A stretch of DNA of 41,031 nt. Origin: Phycisphaerae bacterium. Its GTDB lineage: Bacteria; Planctomycetota; Phycisphaerae; Sedimentisphaerales; Anaerobacaceae. The stretch spans positions 1-41,031 of the forward strand of contig JAIPFM010000010.1 of the NCBI GenBank assembly GCA_021736645.1, given 5' to 3'. The notes below the pieces were generated by a model, which worked only from the letters and a program-made list of their open reading frames with translations, searched no databases and was not told the DNA's origin. Both the position numbers and the translations under genes were made by a program. Below, in pieces: positions 25,548-33,369 of this stretch (the stretch's first letter is position 1; every line of letters begins with the position of its first letter).

Positions 25548-25763
25548 CCGAGGGGCGACGCTGAGGGGCCGCTGCTTGGCGTAAAAGAAGGTGCTTGGAT
25601 CGCCCTGCTTTCGGTAATGGTCAACTCATGCGAAGGGTGCTGCCGCCCCGCTTTCAGCTGGGACAATCCACGCGCCTTCGTCGCTTAACGATGTGAGCGT
25701 AGCAGCCTTCTGACTCTCCGGGCTTTGACCTGGTCGCAACCGAAAGGAGTTTTGAAATGGGTT
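25548..25763. other. Gap after the cytochrome gene
   Basis: No gene, no convincing hairpin and no terminator for the cytochrome operon were found in these 216 bases. It separates plus-strand from minus-strand genes, so a terminator pair would be expected. Confidence 0.4.
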
Positions 25764-26099
25764 CTAATCAATAACAGAGATGTTGTCTTTGAGTGACGGG
25801 ATTTCAATCGAGATGATTTGCCAGATAAGTTCCAGGTCAACGCCAAAATAGTCATGTACAATGCGATTCCGCAAACCCGCAATTTTGTGCCATGGTATTG
25901 AAGAATGGCTTTCCTTGAATGCATCGGGCAACTGCCTTGATGCCTCACCAATGATTTCGAGATTCCTTACAACGGCATCCACTGTTTTATCATCAGTCAA
26001 AAAACGTTGACGATCAAAACCGGCTGTATATTCTTCAACTCTGCAGATGGCAGTCTTGATGTCTTCAATCAGGAGGGTGGAATCACGTTTAGGCATCAA
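25764..26099 (-). CDS. hepT: HepT-like HEPN ribonuclease toxin (DUF86)
   Basis: A 111-residue helical protein with the active-site motif RNRIVHDY: Arg77-x4-His82-x-Tyr84. In the Shewanella HepT-MntA pair this RX4HXY motif is the RNase site and its Tyr is polyadenylylated by the antitoxin. The gene follows its antitoxin with an 11-base overlap, the usual order. It is an intact toxin-antitoxin pair by all visible criteria. Confidence 0.88.
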   Translation of the reverse strand: MMPKRDSTLLIEDIKTAICRVEEYTAGFDRQRFLTDDKTVDAVVRNLEIIGEASRQLPDAFKESHSSIPWHKIAGLRNRIVHDYFGVDLELIWQIISIEIPSLKDNISVID

Positions 26100-26382
26100 T
26101 CAAATCCGGTTCAATTTGTTTCCAGAGTGATGCACGAATCGCTCGGCGCGAAACGAGGTCTACCTTGTGCCCCAGAATATGCTCCAATTCATCAGCCAAC
26201 GAGACAAAGCCCAAGCCAATAGCAGGATCAACGTCAACCAGAATATCTACATCACTGTCTTGATGTTGCTCACCTCGTGACCATGAGCCAAACAGAGCAA
26301 TTCGACGAATGGGGTATTTCTCAAACAAGGCAGCTTTTTGACCCTTGAGCGTTTCCAGTATGTCTTGGGTGGTTCTTACCAT
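26089..26382 (-). CDS. mntA: MntA-like nucleotidyltransferase antitoxin
   Basis: A minimal nucleotidyltransferase (97 residues from MVRTTQ) with GSWSRGEQHQDSDVDILVD (about 32-50): the GSxxRG motif and the Asp pair (44, 46) that bind the metal-nucleotide. By family it neutralises HepT by AMP transfer to the toxin tyrosine. Start 26382 is chosen because it gives the usual family N-terminus; an extension to 26445 using a non-ATG start cannot be excluded. Confidence 0.85.
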   Translation of the reverse strand: MVRTTQDILETLKGQKAALFEKYPIRRIALFGSWSRGEQHQDSDVDILVDVDPAIGLGFVSLADELEHILGHKVDLVSRRAIRASLWKQIEPDLIDA

Positions 26383-26765
26383 AGCTGTATCATAGTCAGA
26401 TATCGCCTGGCATGCAACATCTTCCCCCGTGAAAATCTGGAGCAAGATCCATGTGGCTACCCTGGGCTAAGAAGACGGGTTGTTGGTTTGTTGCAGGGAG
26501 GCTGGAAAAAGAGTTGTCAGCGATCAGCTTTTTTGAGCCGCTAAAAGCGGAAGGTTAGGACCCACTGCATAGGTTAGCGGGTTGTCTGCAGATGAGTGCC
26601 CCTTACTCTTCTGTAGAAAAAAACTCTAACCGCGAATTTAACGAATTATGCGAATTTCAAAGGCTTCGCAATCTCAAATGCCCACCCATGGCAAGGCCAG
26701 TTGCTTTGTTTAAAATGGGCTCCATTATCAGAATCACCGCACAGAGCGACTGCTTAGTCTCTCGG
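26383..26765. other. Left edge of the accessory island, no gene
   Basis: This stretch of about 380 bases has no credible gene. It contains one copy of the dispersed repeat also found inverted at 32146-32226, and short CGAATT repeats near 26632-26660 (spacing 8-10). Several in-frame stretches exist but none has a ribosome site or family pattern. Confidence 0.5.
26480..26547 (-). repeat. Dispersed repeat, copy 1 (two heptamers)
   Basis: Read on the minus strand it runs TAGCGGCTCAAAAAAGCTG, GATCGCTGAC, ACTCTTTTT, CAGCCTCCCTGCA, ACCAACAACC in this order. The same blocks in the same order occur on the plus strand at 32147-32226, where two extra GCTGA-type heptamers (14 bases) are present. Confidence 0.8.
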
Positions 26766-27407
26766 TCACCAGATGCCTGGAAGAATCTTCTTCACCTTCA
26801 GACCATACACTTCGTATTCTTCTCCGAAGTGCGTCTTGAGAATCGTCTCTTCGGTGTGAATTCGCCTCAGAAACGCAAACGGGAGGATTAGTATTGCTGC
26901 AATAAGCGAAAACCAGGCATGAAGAAACACGATTGTGGACACATACATAATGAACGCCCCCAGGTAACTCGGATGACGCACCAGCCTGTAGGGTCCTCTT
27001 CGCACAACGGAATGACCATCCTGAACGTCAATATGCATGGTGAATAGATCTCCGAGGGTCAGAACTGCCCAGGTCCTTAATGCGAGGCCAAGCATCGCGC
27101 CCCAGACAGCAATACTCGCAACGAGATCCCAATAGACACTTTGGGGCCACCGGAGATACGTGGCCTCCAGAATCGCAGCGAGCTGAGTCAGATACACCGA
27201 CCAGATAATCTGCGCGCCCGTGCCCTTATCCTTTGGTTTGGCGGTAATCGTGAAGGGGTTGTAGCTAGGCTGGCAGACCGAAGCGAGAATGCCCAAGAGG
27301 ATCAGAATCCACATGTGCGTCGCATGAAGGATCTCTGTGTTCCCTAACACTGGCAGAATAACGACCAGGAAGGAAATGACACCTCCCATAACAAGTCTCT
27401 TGATCAT
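26766..27407 (-). CDS. ICMT/PEMT-like membrane methyltransferase
   Basis: A 213-residue integral membrane protein of the isoprenylcysteine carboxyl methyltransferase / phospholipid methyltransferase superfamily. The SAM-binding signature is VRRGPYRLVRHPSYLGAF (about 138-155), followed by a hydrophobic hairpin and the FGEEYEVYGLKVKKILP tail. Several hydrophobic segments precede it. ATG at 27407 has AAAGG six bases upstream. It starts 10 bases after the GH3 stop, so it is the last gene of a four-gene operon. Its substrate is probably a carboxylate or lipid product made by that operon, not a prenylated protein. Confidence 0.85.
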   Translation of the reverse strand: MIKRLVMGGVISFLVVILPVLGNTEILHATHMWILILLGILASVCQPSYNPFTITAKPKDKGTGAQIIWSVYLTQLAAILEATYLRWPQSVYWDLVASIAVWGAMLGLALRTWAVLTLGDLFTMHIDVQDGHSVVRRGPYRLVRHPSYLGAFIMYVSTIVFLHAWFSLIAAILILPFAFLRRIHTEETILKTHFGEEYEVYGLKVKKILPGIW

Positions 27408-27417
27408 CGCGGCCTTT

Positions 27418-29112
27418 CTACGTATTAAGGAAAGCTCTATCAATTGTATACAGGATGTGCCTCGCGTCCACATTGGACATTTCTGCTGCAATGGCACGCC
27501 ACTTATACTGGATATCTCTATGTCCGGATTCAATAAACCGGTCCCGTACGTCATCTATCCACCGCTCGTCCATCATGTGAATACAGGGCGGATTGAGACG
27601 TCGAGACCTTCTCTTTGCCTCATATTCGATGTTGCCCTCGGACAAGGACCTGTCGATGTGGGAAAGAACAGTCTCCCGCAGAAACTCATGGGATACTTCA
27701 GATTCGAGAGAGATGAGTATTTCGTATCGCAAATCCCTGTGGTTTGGTACGACCCTGAACTGCGTCACAGACAGATCGCAGGTACGCTTCAGTGTCTTGA
27801 ACACTTCTGTAAAGTGGTTCACGTGAAGCTTTTCTCCTGTGATATTCAGCATGTCGTCGCCTTTTCGAACAAAGGCAATGACAGGCGTGCGATGGTAGAA
27901 ACCGCAGACTTCGATAATGTCATGGATGTCATAACGGTACAATCCGTTCCCGTTGGTCAGGAGAATCTTATACTGCTTGCCTTCTTCAAGTTCATGACAC
28001 TGTCGTGATCGCTCATGGGTTGTAGCACTTTGGTCAACCGGGATGAATTCGTAGTAGTTGTTGTGTAATGCGAGTATGCCGGCTGCCGTGTTGTCCTCGT
28101 AGGGAATCGTCATGCATCCCTCACTGGCAAGGTAGCCAATGTCACGTTTGGGCACATCCTGTCCAAAGTAGGTCTCCAGCTTGTCGGCCTGAAATCCGAT
28201 GCTTCCCCCAAGCCAACAGCCAATGAGCTTGAGTTCTTTCCAGCAGGCTGCAGGAATGAGTCTGTCGTGCTGTTGAATCACAGACTCCAAACCGTTGGCT
28301 CTCAAGGGATTTGGCCTGAGGCACACACGGATAGCATCCAGAATACGCGCATCTTCAGGCGTTGTCTTCAGGCAACTGGTGCAGGAGAGGACACCATCGC
28401 GAATGGATCGGATGATATCCTCTTGATATTGAATGCCCGTTTCGGCAAGTCTGACGAGTGTCGTCGGGTTGGGTGTCACAACAAAGGAGGCTTCATGCTC
28501 CAGGGCAACGCGTGCCATGACATAGTACCGCAATTCATAATCCTTGATTTTCGACAGAAGGAACGGCAATGCGAATGACCGGTGCAGGACGCGAGGCAGA
28601 GACTCGTACATCATGCCAGAAGCACTGCCGTACGGAATACCGGCTTTGGTTTTGCCTTCGATGGCGGACCCCGACACGCAGACAATCGAGTGGTCCAGAA
28701 ACGATGGATGGTCCTTAAGAGCTCGGTACAGCCACTGGCGTGAACCGTTGGCAGTGAGGGCCATGCCTTCTTGTGTCACCGGCACATATTTGGGTTTGTC
28801 AGTGGTCCCACTGGTCAAATTGAACAGCACTGGTTGGTCAGACGTCAGGATGTTTCTCTCGCCCCGCTTCATTCTCTCGACATAGGCCGATAGATCCGGA
28901 AAGGTGTTGATCGGGATCGTTGTGGCAAACAGGCCGGGCGTTGTTATCTGTGAAAAACCGTACTGTTTCCCATATTGAGTCCCTTGGTTCTTTTTCAGGA
29001 TATGTGCCAGCAATCCCGCCTGGGCAGACTGAGGATCCCGAGTTGCGCGATCAAAAGACCGCTGAATCAGGCCTCCTTTGATCCATGTGGCGGTTTTCAG
29101 TAGTCTTCCCAT
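27418..29112 (-). CDS. GH3-family acyl-acid amido synthetase
   Basis: A 564-residue adenylate-forming enzyme of the GH3 family, whose plant members (JAR1 and IAA-amido synthetases) join an acid to an amino acid. ATP motifs are visible: TSGTTDKPK (100-108), GYLASEG, GLYRYDIHDI, and KGDDMLNITGEKLHVNHF as the C-terminal hinge. The ATG at 29112 has AGGAGG about seven bases upstream; a longer in-frame extension only overlaps the preceding gene and is rejected. It lies 10 bases after the enolase-family gene. Bacterial GH3 proteins are poorly characterised, so the acid and amine are unknown. Confidence 0.9.
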   Translation of the reverse strand: MGRLLKTATWIKGGLIQRSFDRATRDPQSAQAGLLAHILKKNQGTQYGKQYGFSQITTPGLFATTIPINTFPDLSAYVERMKRGERNILTSDQPVLFNLTSGTTDKPKYVPVTQEGMALTANGSRQWLYRALKDHPSFLDHSIVCVSGSAIEGKTKAGIPYGSASGMMYESLPRVLHRSFALPFLLSKIKDYELRYYVMARVALEHEASFVVTPNPTTLVRLAETGIQYQEDIIRSIRDGVLSCTSCLKTTPEDARILDAIRVCLRPNPLRANGLESVIQQHDRLIPAACWKELKLIGCWLGGSIGFQADKLETYFGQDVPKRDIGYLASEGCMTIPYEDNTAAGILALHNNYYEFIPVDQSATTHERSRQCHELEEGKQYKILLTNGNGLYRYDIHDIIEVCGFYHRTPVIAFVRKGDDMLNITGEKLHVNHFTEVFKTLKRTCDLSVTQFRVVPNHRDLRYEILISLESEVSHEFLRETVLSHIDRSLSEGNIEYEAKRRSRRLNPPCIHMMDERWIDDVRDRFIESGHRDIQYKWRAIAAEMSNVDARHILYTIDRAFLNT

Positions 29113-29122
29113 GCACTTCCTC

Positions 29123-30265
29123 CTAACTGACGAGTATTGTGTGTTCGGCGTATTTGTTGAGTAGCGTTTCACAGACCGTGATTCCAAAACCCGCTCCGGC
29201 GAGGGTGGACGCTCTGCCTGTGGGGCCAAAACGAATGTCCTCCTCGGAGATATCTTCCACCAATAGGTGAGTGCTGTATGAGCCTTCGACAAATCGAAGG
29301 CCTTGAAGATGTGCGGCAAGGTGGCGTCCTGCTGCCGAAAGGATCGCGGTCTCCCCCACCTGGCACCCCAACTGAATGCCAATCCCTGCAGATCTCGCGA
29401 TTTCAGAGATAACCAGCGTATTGTGAATGCCTCCGCATTTGGATATGCGAAGATTGAAATAGTCAACGGCCTTACATCGCACCAGGTCATGTGCGTCTTT
29501 GATTGTGACGATCGATTCGTCTGCCATGACGGGAATGGGGGATGAGGACCGCAGGGCAGCCAGGTCGGTCGGACTGCCGCGAGGCATTGGCTGTTCGATG
29601 CATTCAATATCATATTTCTCAACAGACTCCAGAAACCGGATTGCAGTGTCCGGATTAAACGCTCCATTCGCATCCAGGCGGATGGATGCAGAAGATCCCA
29701 GGATGTCTCGGACCATCGCAACACGCTCTGCATCTTCATCTCCAGAAACCTTCATCTTGATGGTCTTGAATCCTGCGGCCTTACATCGCTGTGCAGCCGC
29801 TTCGACGTTGGCAGTGGTCCCGCAAGTAATCACACCCGAGTAGGTGACTGCCTGCGATGCCGGCGGCAACGCCCGATTCACAGAGAGGTCATAATGGCGA
29901 AACAGACAGTCGATCACAGCCAGTTCGAGGGAACACCTCGATGCGTTCCATGCCACGGCCCCCTCGCAGGCCGGCTCAGGAAGGAGGCTGCTTACGGTCT
30001 CGAATGGACGCTTGAGATCAATGCCGTCAAGGTCGGTTCCTACTATCCACGGAAGCAATTCGTTTTTGACATATTCAACACTTGCTTCACACGTTTCCCC
30101 GGTCACGTAGGGGCGAGGCACACCTTCACCGAATCCTGAGATCCCTGACTCAGTCGTAACCCTCACCACGATGGAATCGGAACAATCTCGCTCAGAGAGG
30201 CTATGGCTGAAGGATTCTACGAAGGGAATCTTGAGTGCATAGATGCAGGCTGACGCAATTTTCAT
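29123..30265 (-). CDS. Enolase-superfamily racemase/cycloisomerase (MLE subgroup)
   Basis: A 380-residue enzyme of the muconate-lactonising subgroup. Active-site residues are complete: Lys170 and Lys172 in IKMK, metal ligands Asp198 (LDAN), Glu224 (CIEQP) and Asp249 (ADES), and Lys276 (ISKCGG). Lysines on both faces fit a 1,1-proton transfer such as dipeptide epimerase or N-acylamino acid racemase, though cycloisomerase or OSBS activity cannot be excluded. ATG at 30265 has GGGAGAGG upstream and overlaps the previous stop as ATGA, so translation is coupled. Confidence 0.88.
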   Translation of the reverse strand: MKIASACIYALKIPFVESFSHSLSERDCSDSIVVRVTTESGISGFGEGVPRPYVTGETCEASVEYVKNELLPWIVGTDLDGIDLKRPFETVSSLLPEPACEGAVAWNASRCSLELAVIDCLFRHYDLSVNRALPPASQAVTYSGVITCGTTANVEAAAQRCKAAGFKTIKMKVSGDEDAERVAMVRDILGSSASIRLDANGAFNPDTAIRFLESVEKYDIECIEQPMPRGSPTDLAALRSSSPIPVMADESIVTIKDAHDLVRCKAVDYFNLRISKCGGIHNTLVISEIARSAGIGIQLGCQVGETAILSAAGRHLAAHLQGLRFVEGSYSTHLLVEDISEEDIRFGPTGRASTLAGAGFGITVCETLLNKYAEHTILVS

Positions 30266-31620
30266 AACAAAGCCTCTCCCGTCAGTTCCCATTTTGTGTC
30301 ACGGGATGAGAGCATGTGATTAAAGCAGACATGCCCAAAGAAGTAGTCCCGAACAAGGTCTCGTTTGCCAGTGCTCACGTCCACGATCTGGAACGAGCCA
30401 GTGGTCTGAACGAGTAGTTTCTCCCCATCAGGTGAAGGCGCAATCGTGCCTATCAATGCCGGCTTCTTCGAATAGAAGTGCTTGAGAGACACGGGGTCTC
30501 GGACCCAGATCTTCCGAATGAAGCTCATGTCATCTGCATCGATTAGGAATATCACATCAGGAAACCCCATCGCTGCGATCACTTTGCGGCCCCGATGGTT
30601 AAACACATGCATGTTGGTCAACCGAAAGAAATCACCCTGGGTGAACACGCCAATTTCGCGAGGACCATCAAGCGTGAGCCTGTATTTGTAGACAGAGGCG
30701 GGGCCTCGAAACTTAACGGAATACGCCCCTCTGGTCAGGAGCTTGAAGAGGCCGCTGTGTTTGAACTCGAAATTATGATTGGAGAAATATACGATGTTGG
30801 GATCATCAGGATCAAAGAAAGCATGAGCGGCCACAACAAAACGATCAAGCACCCATTGTCTGTTGCGCCCTAAATCGATGATCAAGACTTTGGAAGGAAT
30901 GATCTCTTTCTTCTCGTCCAAGTACATGCCAAGTTCACAAACAACGCAGTACTGATGCGATTCACTGAGCAGGATGTCATGCATGTAGTCGGAAAGCTCA
31001 CCTCTCCAAACCGTCTCAGTGTCAGCTTCTCCCAGCCGGTGTTTGAAGATTCTGAATGCCACCGGACGCACTGGATTGTCTATCCTGCCGATAGAATCAC
31101 TCAGCGAGTAGGACATTGCGTACAGGTCCTCGGTCTGCGCGTCGAACCACTGCTGGGAGCCCAGCACAGAATCGTCATCCGCGTCGCTCGTCGTGTGATA
31201 CGTCACCGTTCTTGCCGCTGTATCGACCACCAAATAGCCACACCATGACCAAAGATTGACAACAAAGCGGCCATGACCGACAGATGTCACGGTGTGCGGG
31301 ACAGTCATCAGCATGACCTGCTCAAGAATATTGAATCGATAATGGTAACGAAGCGTTAACGGTCGGAAGAGTGAGACAGATTTGCCTTGTTTCTTTGCAG
31401 CCTTTCTCAGACGGTTCCAGCCGGGACGGATGACATCGAGATGACTCAGCCGTATGCGGAATCCTCTCAGCGTCCGGAAGTTCATGAAGTAGTAGGCATG
31501 TTCCCCATACTTCATGGTCCATTTCCCCTTTACCGTGGGAATTGCCACGGACGCGTCCATGGCAGTGCAGGGAGGCAGCGAGAACGCATCGAATACGGCA
31601 GAAATGTGATGGCTTCTCAT
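30262..31620 (-). CDS. Beta-propeller-like protein of unknown family
   Basis: Unrecognised, 452 residues, no signal peptide. The composition is beta-rich with repeated segments of the type xVVDTAARTV, VLIIDLGRNRQWV, VIFLIDADDMSFI and FQIVDVSTGKRDLV, about 45-60 residues apart, plus APSPDGEKLLV, a common propeller loop. A few His-containing motifs (YMHDILLSESHQY, SNHNFEFKHSG) recall metal-site loops of propeller enzymes such as carotenoid oxygenases, but no match is claimed. GAGGG lies eight bases before ATG. First gene of the four-gene operon. Confidence 0.65.
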   Translation of the reverse strand: MRSHHISAVFDAFSLPPCTAMDASVAIPTVKGKWTMKYGEHAYYFMNFRTLRGFRIRLSHLDVIRPGWNRLRKAAKKQGKSVSLFRPLTLRYHYRFNILEQVMLMTVPHTVTSVGHGRFVVNLWSWCGYLVVDTAARTVTYHTTSDADDDSVLGSQQWFDAQTEDLYAMSYSLSDSIGRIDNPVRPVAFRIFKHRLGEADTETVWRGELSDYMHDILLSESHQYCVVCELGMYLDEKKEIIPSKVLIIDLGRNRQWVLDRFVVAAHAFFDPDDPNIVYFSNHNFEFKHSGLFKLLTRGAYSVKFRGPASVYKYRLTLDGPREIGVFTQGDFFRLTNMHVFNHRGRKVIAAMGFPDVIFLIDADDMSFIRKIWVRDPVSLKHFYSKKPALIGTIAPSPDGEKLLVQTTGSFQIVDVSTGKRDLVRDYFFGHVCFNHMLSSRDTKWELTGEALL

Positions 31621-31964
31621 GACGCATGCCCTCGGGTTACCAATGTCGTCTTCATGATCTGGCCTCCTGTATTTGAGTTACAAGTCACGAGGACAATTGC
31701 AAACACCATGCCACACTGGAACATTCGACTGTAAAGACAGTACTGACTGACAGTTAGACAACTGAGCCCTGAATAACACGGAAAGGGGACACGCAAGGCG
31801 TACATGTAGTGGGCCTTGCCTGTACATAAAATGCTCCAAGGAACGCAAAAACTCATCCCATCATTTGAAAACAATGTGACCTTGGTGGATCTCCACAACC
31901 ATCCGAACTCAGCATCAGGCAATTCGTGTGGATTGGTGTAGATTCGTGGACAAAACAAAAAGCC

Positions 31965-31992
31965 TTCAGCCATTAGCTCTCAGCCGTCAGCG
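31965..31992. repeat. Four heptamers, TTCAGCC type
   Basis: TTCAGCC, ATTAGCT, CTCAGCC, GTCAGCG: four exact 7-bp steps, in inverted orientation to the array at 32162-32189, 170 bases away. Confidence 0.8.
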
Positions 31993-32146
31993 AGATGGAA
32001 CGCTCCGCGTGCTTTTTTAATAGACCCCTCAATCCTTCGAAGTGACAAGGTCTGTTCGTGTTGTGGTTCAGATAATCGGGGGGATTTTGGACCTCTTTTT
32101 CGAGCCCCCGGCGCCGGCGATAGCCATCCATAAAACCAGCCCCGCG

Positions 32147-32226
32147 TAGCGGCTCAAGAAAGCTGATCGCTGACCGCTGATGGCTGACAGCTCTTTTTTC
32201 AGCCTCCCTGCAGCCAACCAACAACC
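32147..32226 (+). repeat. Dispersed repeat, copy 2 (four heptamers)
   Basis: TAGCGGCTCAAGAAAGCTG begins the element; 32162-32189 is GCTGATC, GCTGACC, GCTGATG, GCTGACA; then GCTCTTTTTT, CAGCCTCCCTGCA and AACCAACAACC. It matches copy 1 on the minus strand at 26480-26547 except for two additional heptamers. Confidence 0.85.
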
Positions 32227-32235
32227 AGAAACCGT

Positions 32236-33360
32236 CTACGCTTCGTAAAGCGAGCGATACCTGGGCAGCTGCTCATCGGCCCAGGCCTTGAACTGTCCTG
32301 CCTCGATCTCGGTTCGCATCTTGGCCATGAGGCGCTGAAAGAAGGTGAGGTTGTGCAGGGACAGGAGGATGGGGCCCTGGATTTCTCCGTATTTGAAGAA
32401 GTGACGGACTGCCGCTCGTGGGTAGTTTTTGCAGCAGGGGCAATCGCAGCCCGGCTCGACCGGCATGTCACAGTCTGCATGGATGCTGTTGCGCATGCGC
32501 ACCGGGCCATTTTCTGTAAAGGCAAAGCCATTGCGTCCGTTGCGTGTGGGCAGGACGCAGTCGAACATGTCAATGCCCTCGCGCACACACGCAATGAGGT
32601 CAGCCGGTGTGCCCACGCCCATGAGGTATCTGGGTTTATCCTCAGGCAGCAACGGAGCGGTATGCGCGACTGCACGGATCATGTGATCATGGCCCTCCCC
32701 CACACTCAGCCCGCCTATGGCATAGCCCGGAAAGTCCAGGTCTACCAGGGCGCGGGCACATTGCGTGCGCAGGTCCAGATCAATGCCGCCCTGCACAATG
32801 GCAAAGAGGAGTTGTTCGGGATTGGCATGGGCCTGCTTGCACCGTGCGGCCCATTGTATGGTGCGTTTGACTGCGATGTCGAGGTCGCTTGGTGCGACCG
32901 GATAGTGGGTGCACTGGTCAAAGCACATGATGATGTCTGCACCGAGCCGATTTTGAATGTCCGTGGCGATCTCTGCATTGAGGTGATAGGGCTTGCCGTC
33001 CACATGGCTGGCAAACAGGGCGCCTTCGTCATCGATTCGATTGAGGCTTGCCAGGGAAAAGACCTGATACCCCCCGCTGTCCGTGAGGATGGGGCGGTCC
33101 CAGGCCATGAAGCGATGCAGACCTCCGAGCTTTTCCACGATGTCCACGCCCGGTCGTATCATGAAGTGATACGTGTTGGCCAGAATGACCTGGGCCCCCA
33201 TGGTCTCAAGCTGCTCCGGCAAGACACCCTTGACAGCCCCGGCTGTCCCGATGGGCATGAACACGGGTGTGTCCACCACGCCGTGGGCCGTGGTCAACCT
33301 GGCACGTCGGGCCCCGCAGCGGGGGTCTGCAGCCATGATCTGAAAGATTTGCTCGCGCAT
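32236..33360 (-). CDS. tgt: tRNA-guanine(34) transglycosylase
   Basis: Exchanges guanine for the queuine precursor preQ1 at the wobble base of GUN-anticodon tRNAs. 374 residues, normal length. Motifs: catalytic DSGGYQV (Asp94), GGLSVGE, RYLMGVGTP, nucleophile region DCVLPTRNGRNG, and a zinc site CDCPCC with a downstream His. Product tRNAs are not in the window, nor are queuosine synthesis genes. The stop lies just after the dispersed repeat; upstream is the SpoIID-like gene (10-base gap), so they probably form one transcript. Confidence 0.96.
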   Translation of the reverse strand: MREQIFQIMAADPRCGARRARLTTAHGVVDTPVFMPIGTAGAVKGVLPEQLETMGAQVILANTYHFMIRPGVDIVEKLGGLHRFMAWDRPILTDSGGYQVFSLASLNRIDDEGALFASHVDGKPYHLNAEIATDIQNRLGADIIMCFDQCTHYPVAPSDLDIAVKRTIQWAARCKQAHANPEQLLFAIVQGGIDLDLRTQCARALVDLDFPGYAIGGLSVGEGHDHMIRAVAHTAPLLPEDKPRYLMGVGTPADLIACVREGIDMFDCVLPTRNGRNGFAFTENGPVRMRNSIHADCDMPVEPGCDCPCCKNYPRAAVRHFFKYGEIQGPILLSLHNLTFFQRLMAKMRTEIEAGQFKAWADEQLPRYRSLYEA

Positions 33361-33369
33361 CGTGGATCT

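Larger units (their letters stand above)
31621..32235. other. Right edge of the accessory island, 615 bases without a gene
   Basis: No credible gene. An open stretch on the minus strand (31617-31973) lacks any family pattern and a ribosome site. The right part carries inverted heptamer arrays (31965-31992 and 32162-32189), the second copy of the dispersed repeat, and near 31925-31950 three similar 10-bp units around GGATTGGTGT. The promoter of the four-gene operon should lie near 31650-31750 but none was clear. Confidence 0.5.

Noticed and set aside
25548..25763. Group II intron or ribozyme remnant
   Set aside because: Some GTGAGCGTAGC-like segments were suggestive but no domain V-type hairpin was found.
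26592..26891. A possible 99-residue plus-strand gene
   Set aside because: It runs into the antisense of the methyltransferase and has no family pattern.
29113..29739. Upstream extension of the GH3 frame
   Set aside because: It overlaps the enolase-family gene, and a strong AGGAGG site marks the start at 29112.
31617..31973. A possible 118-residue minus-strand gene
   Set aside because: No ribosome site, Cys- and Phe-rich random-looking product, and it overlaps the presumed promoter region of the operon.
31965..32189. CRISPR array
   Set aside because: Repeat units are 7 bases with no spacers; inverted orientation of the two groups does not fit CRISPR.
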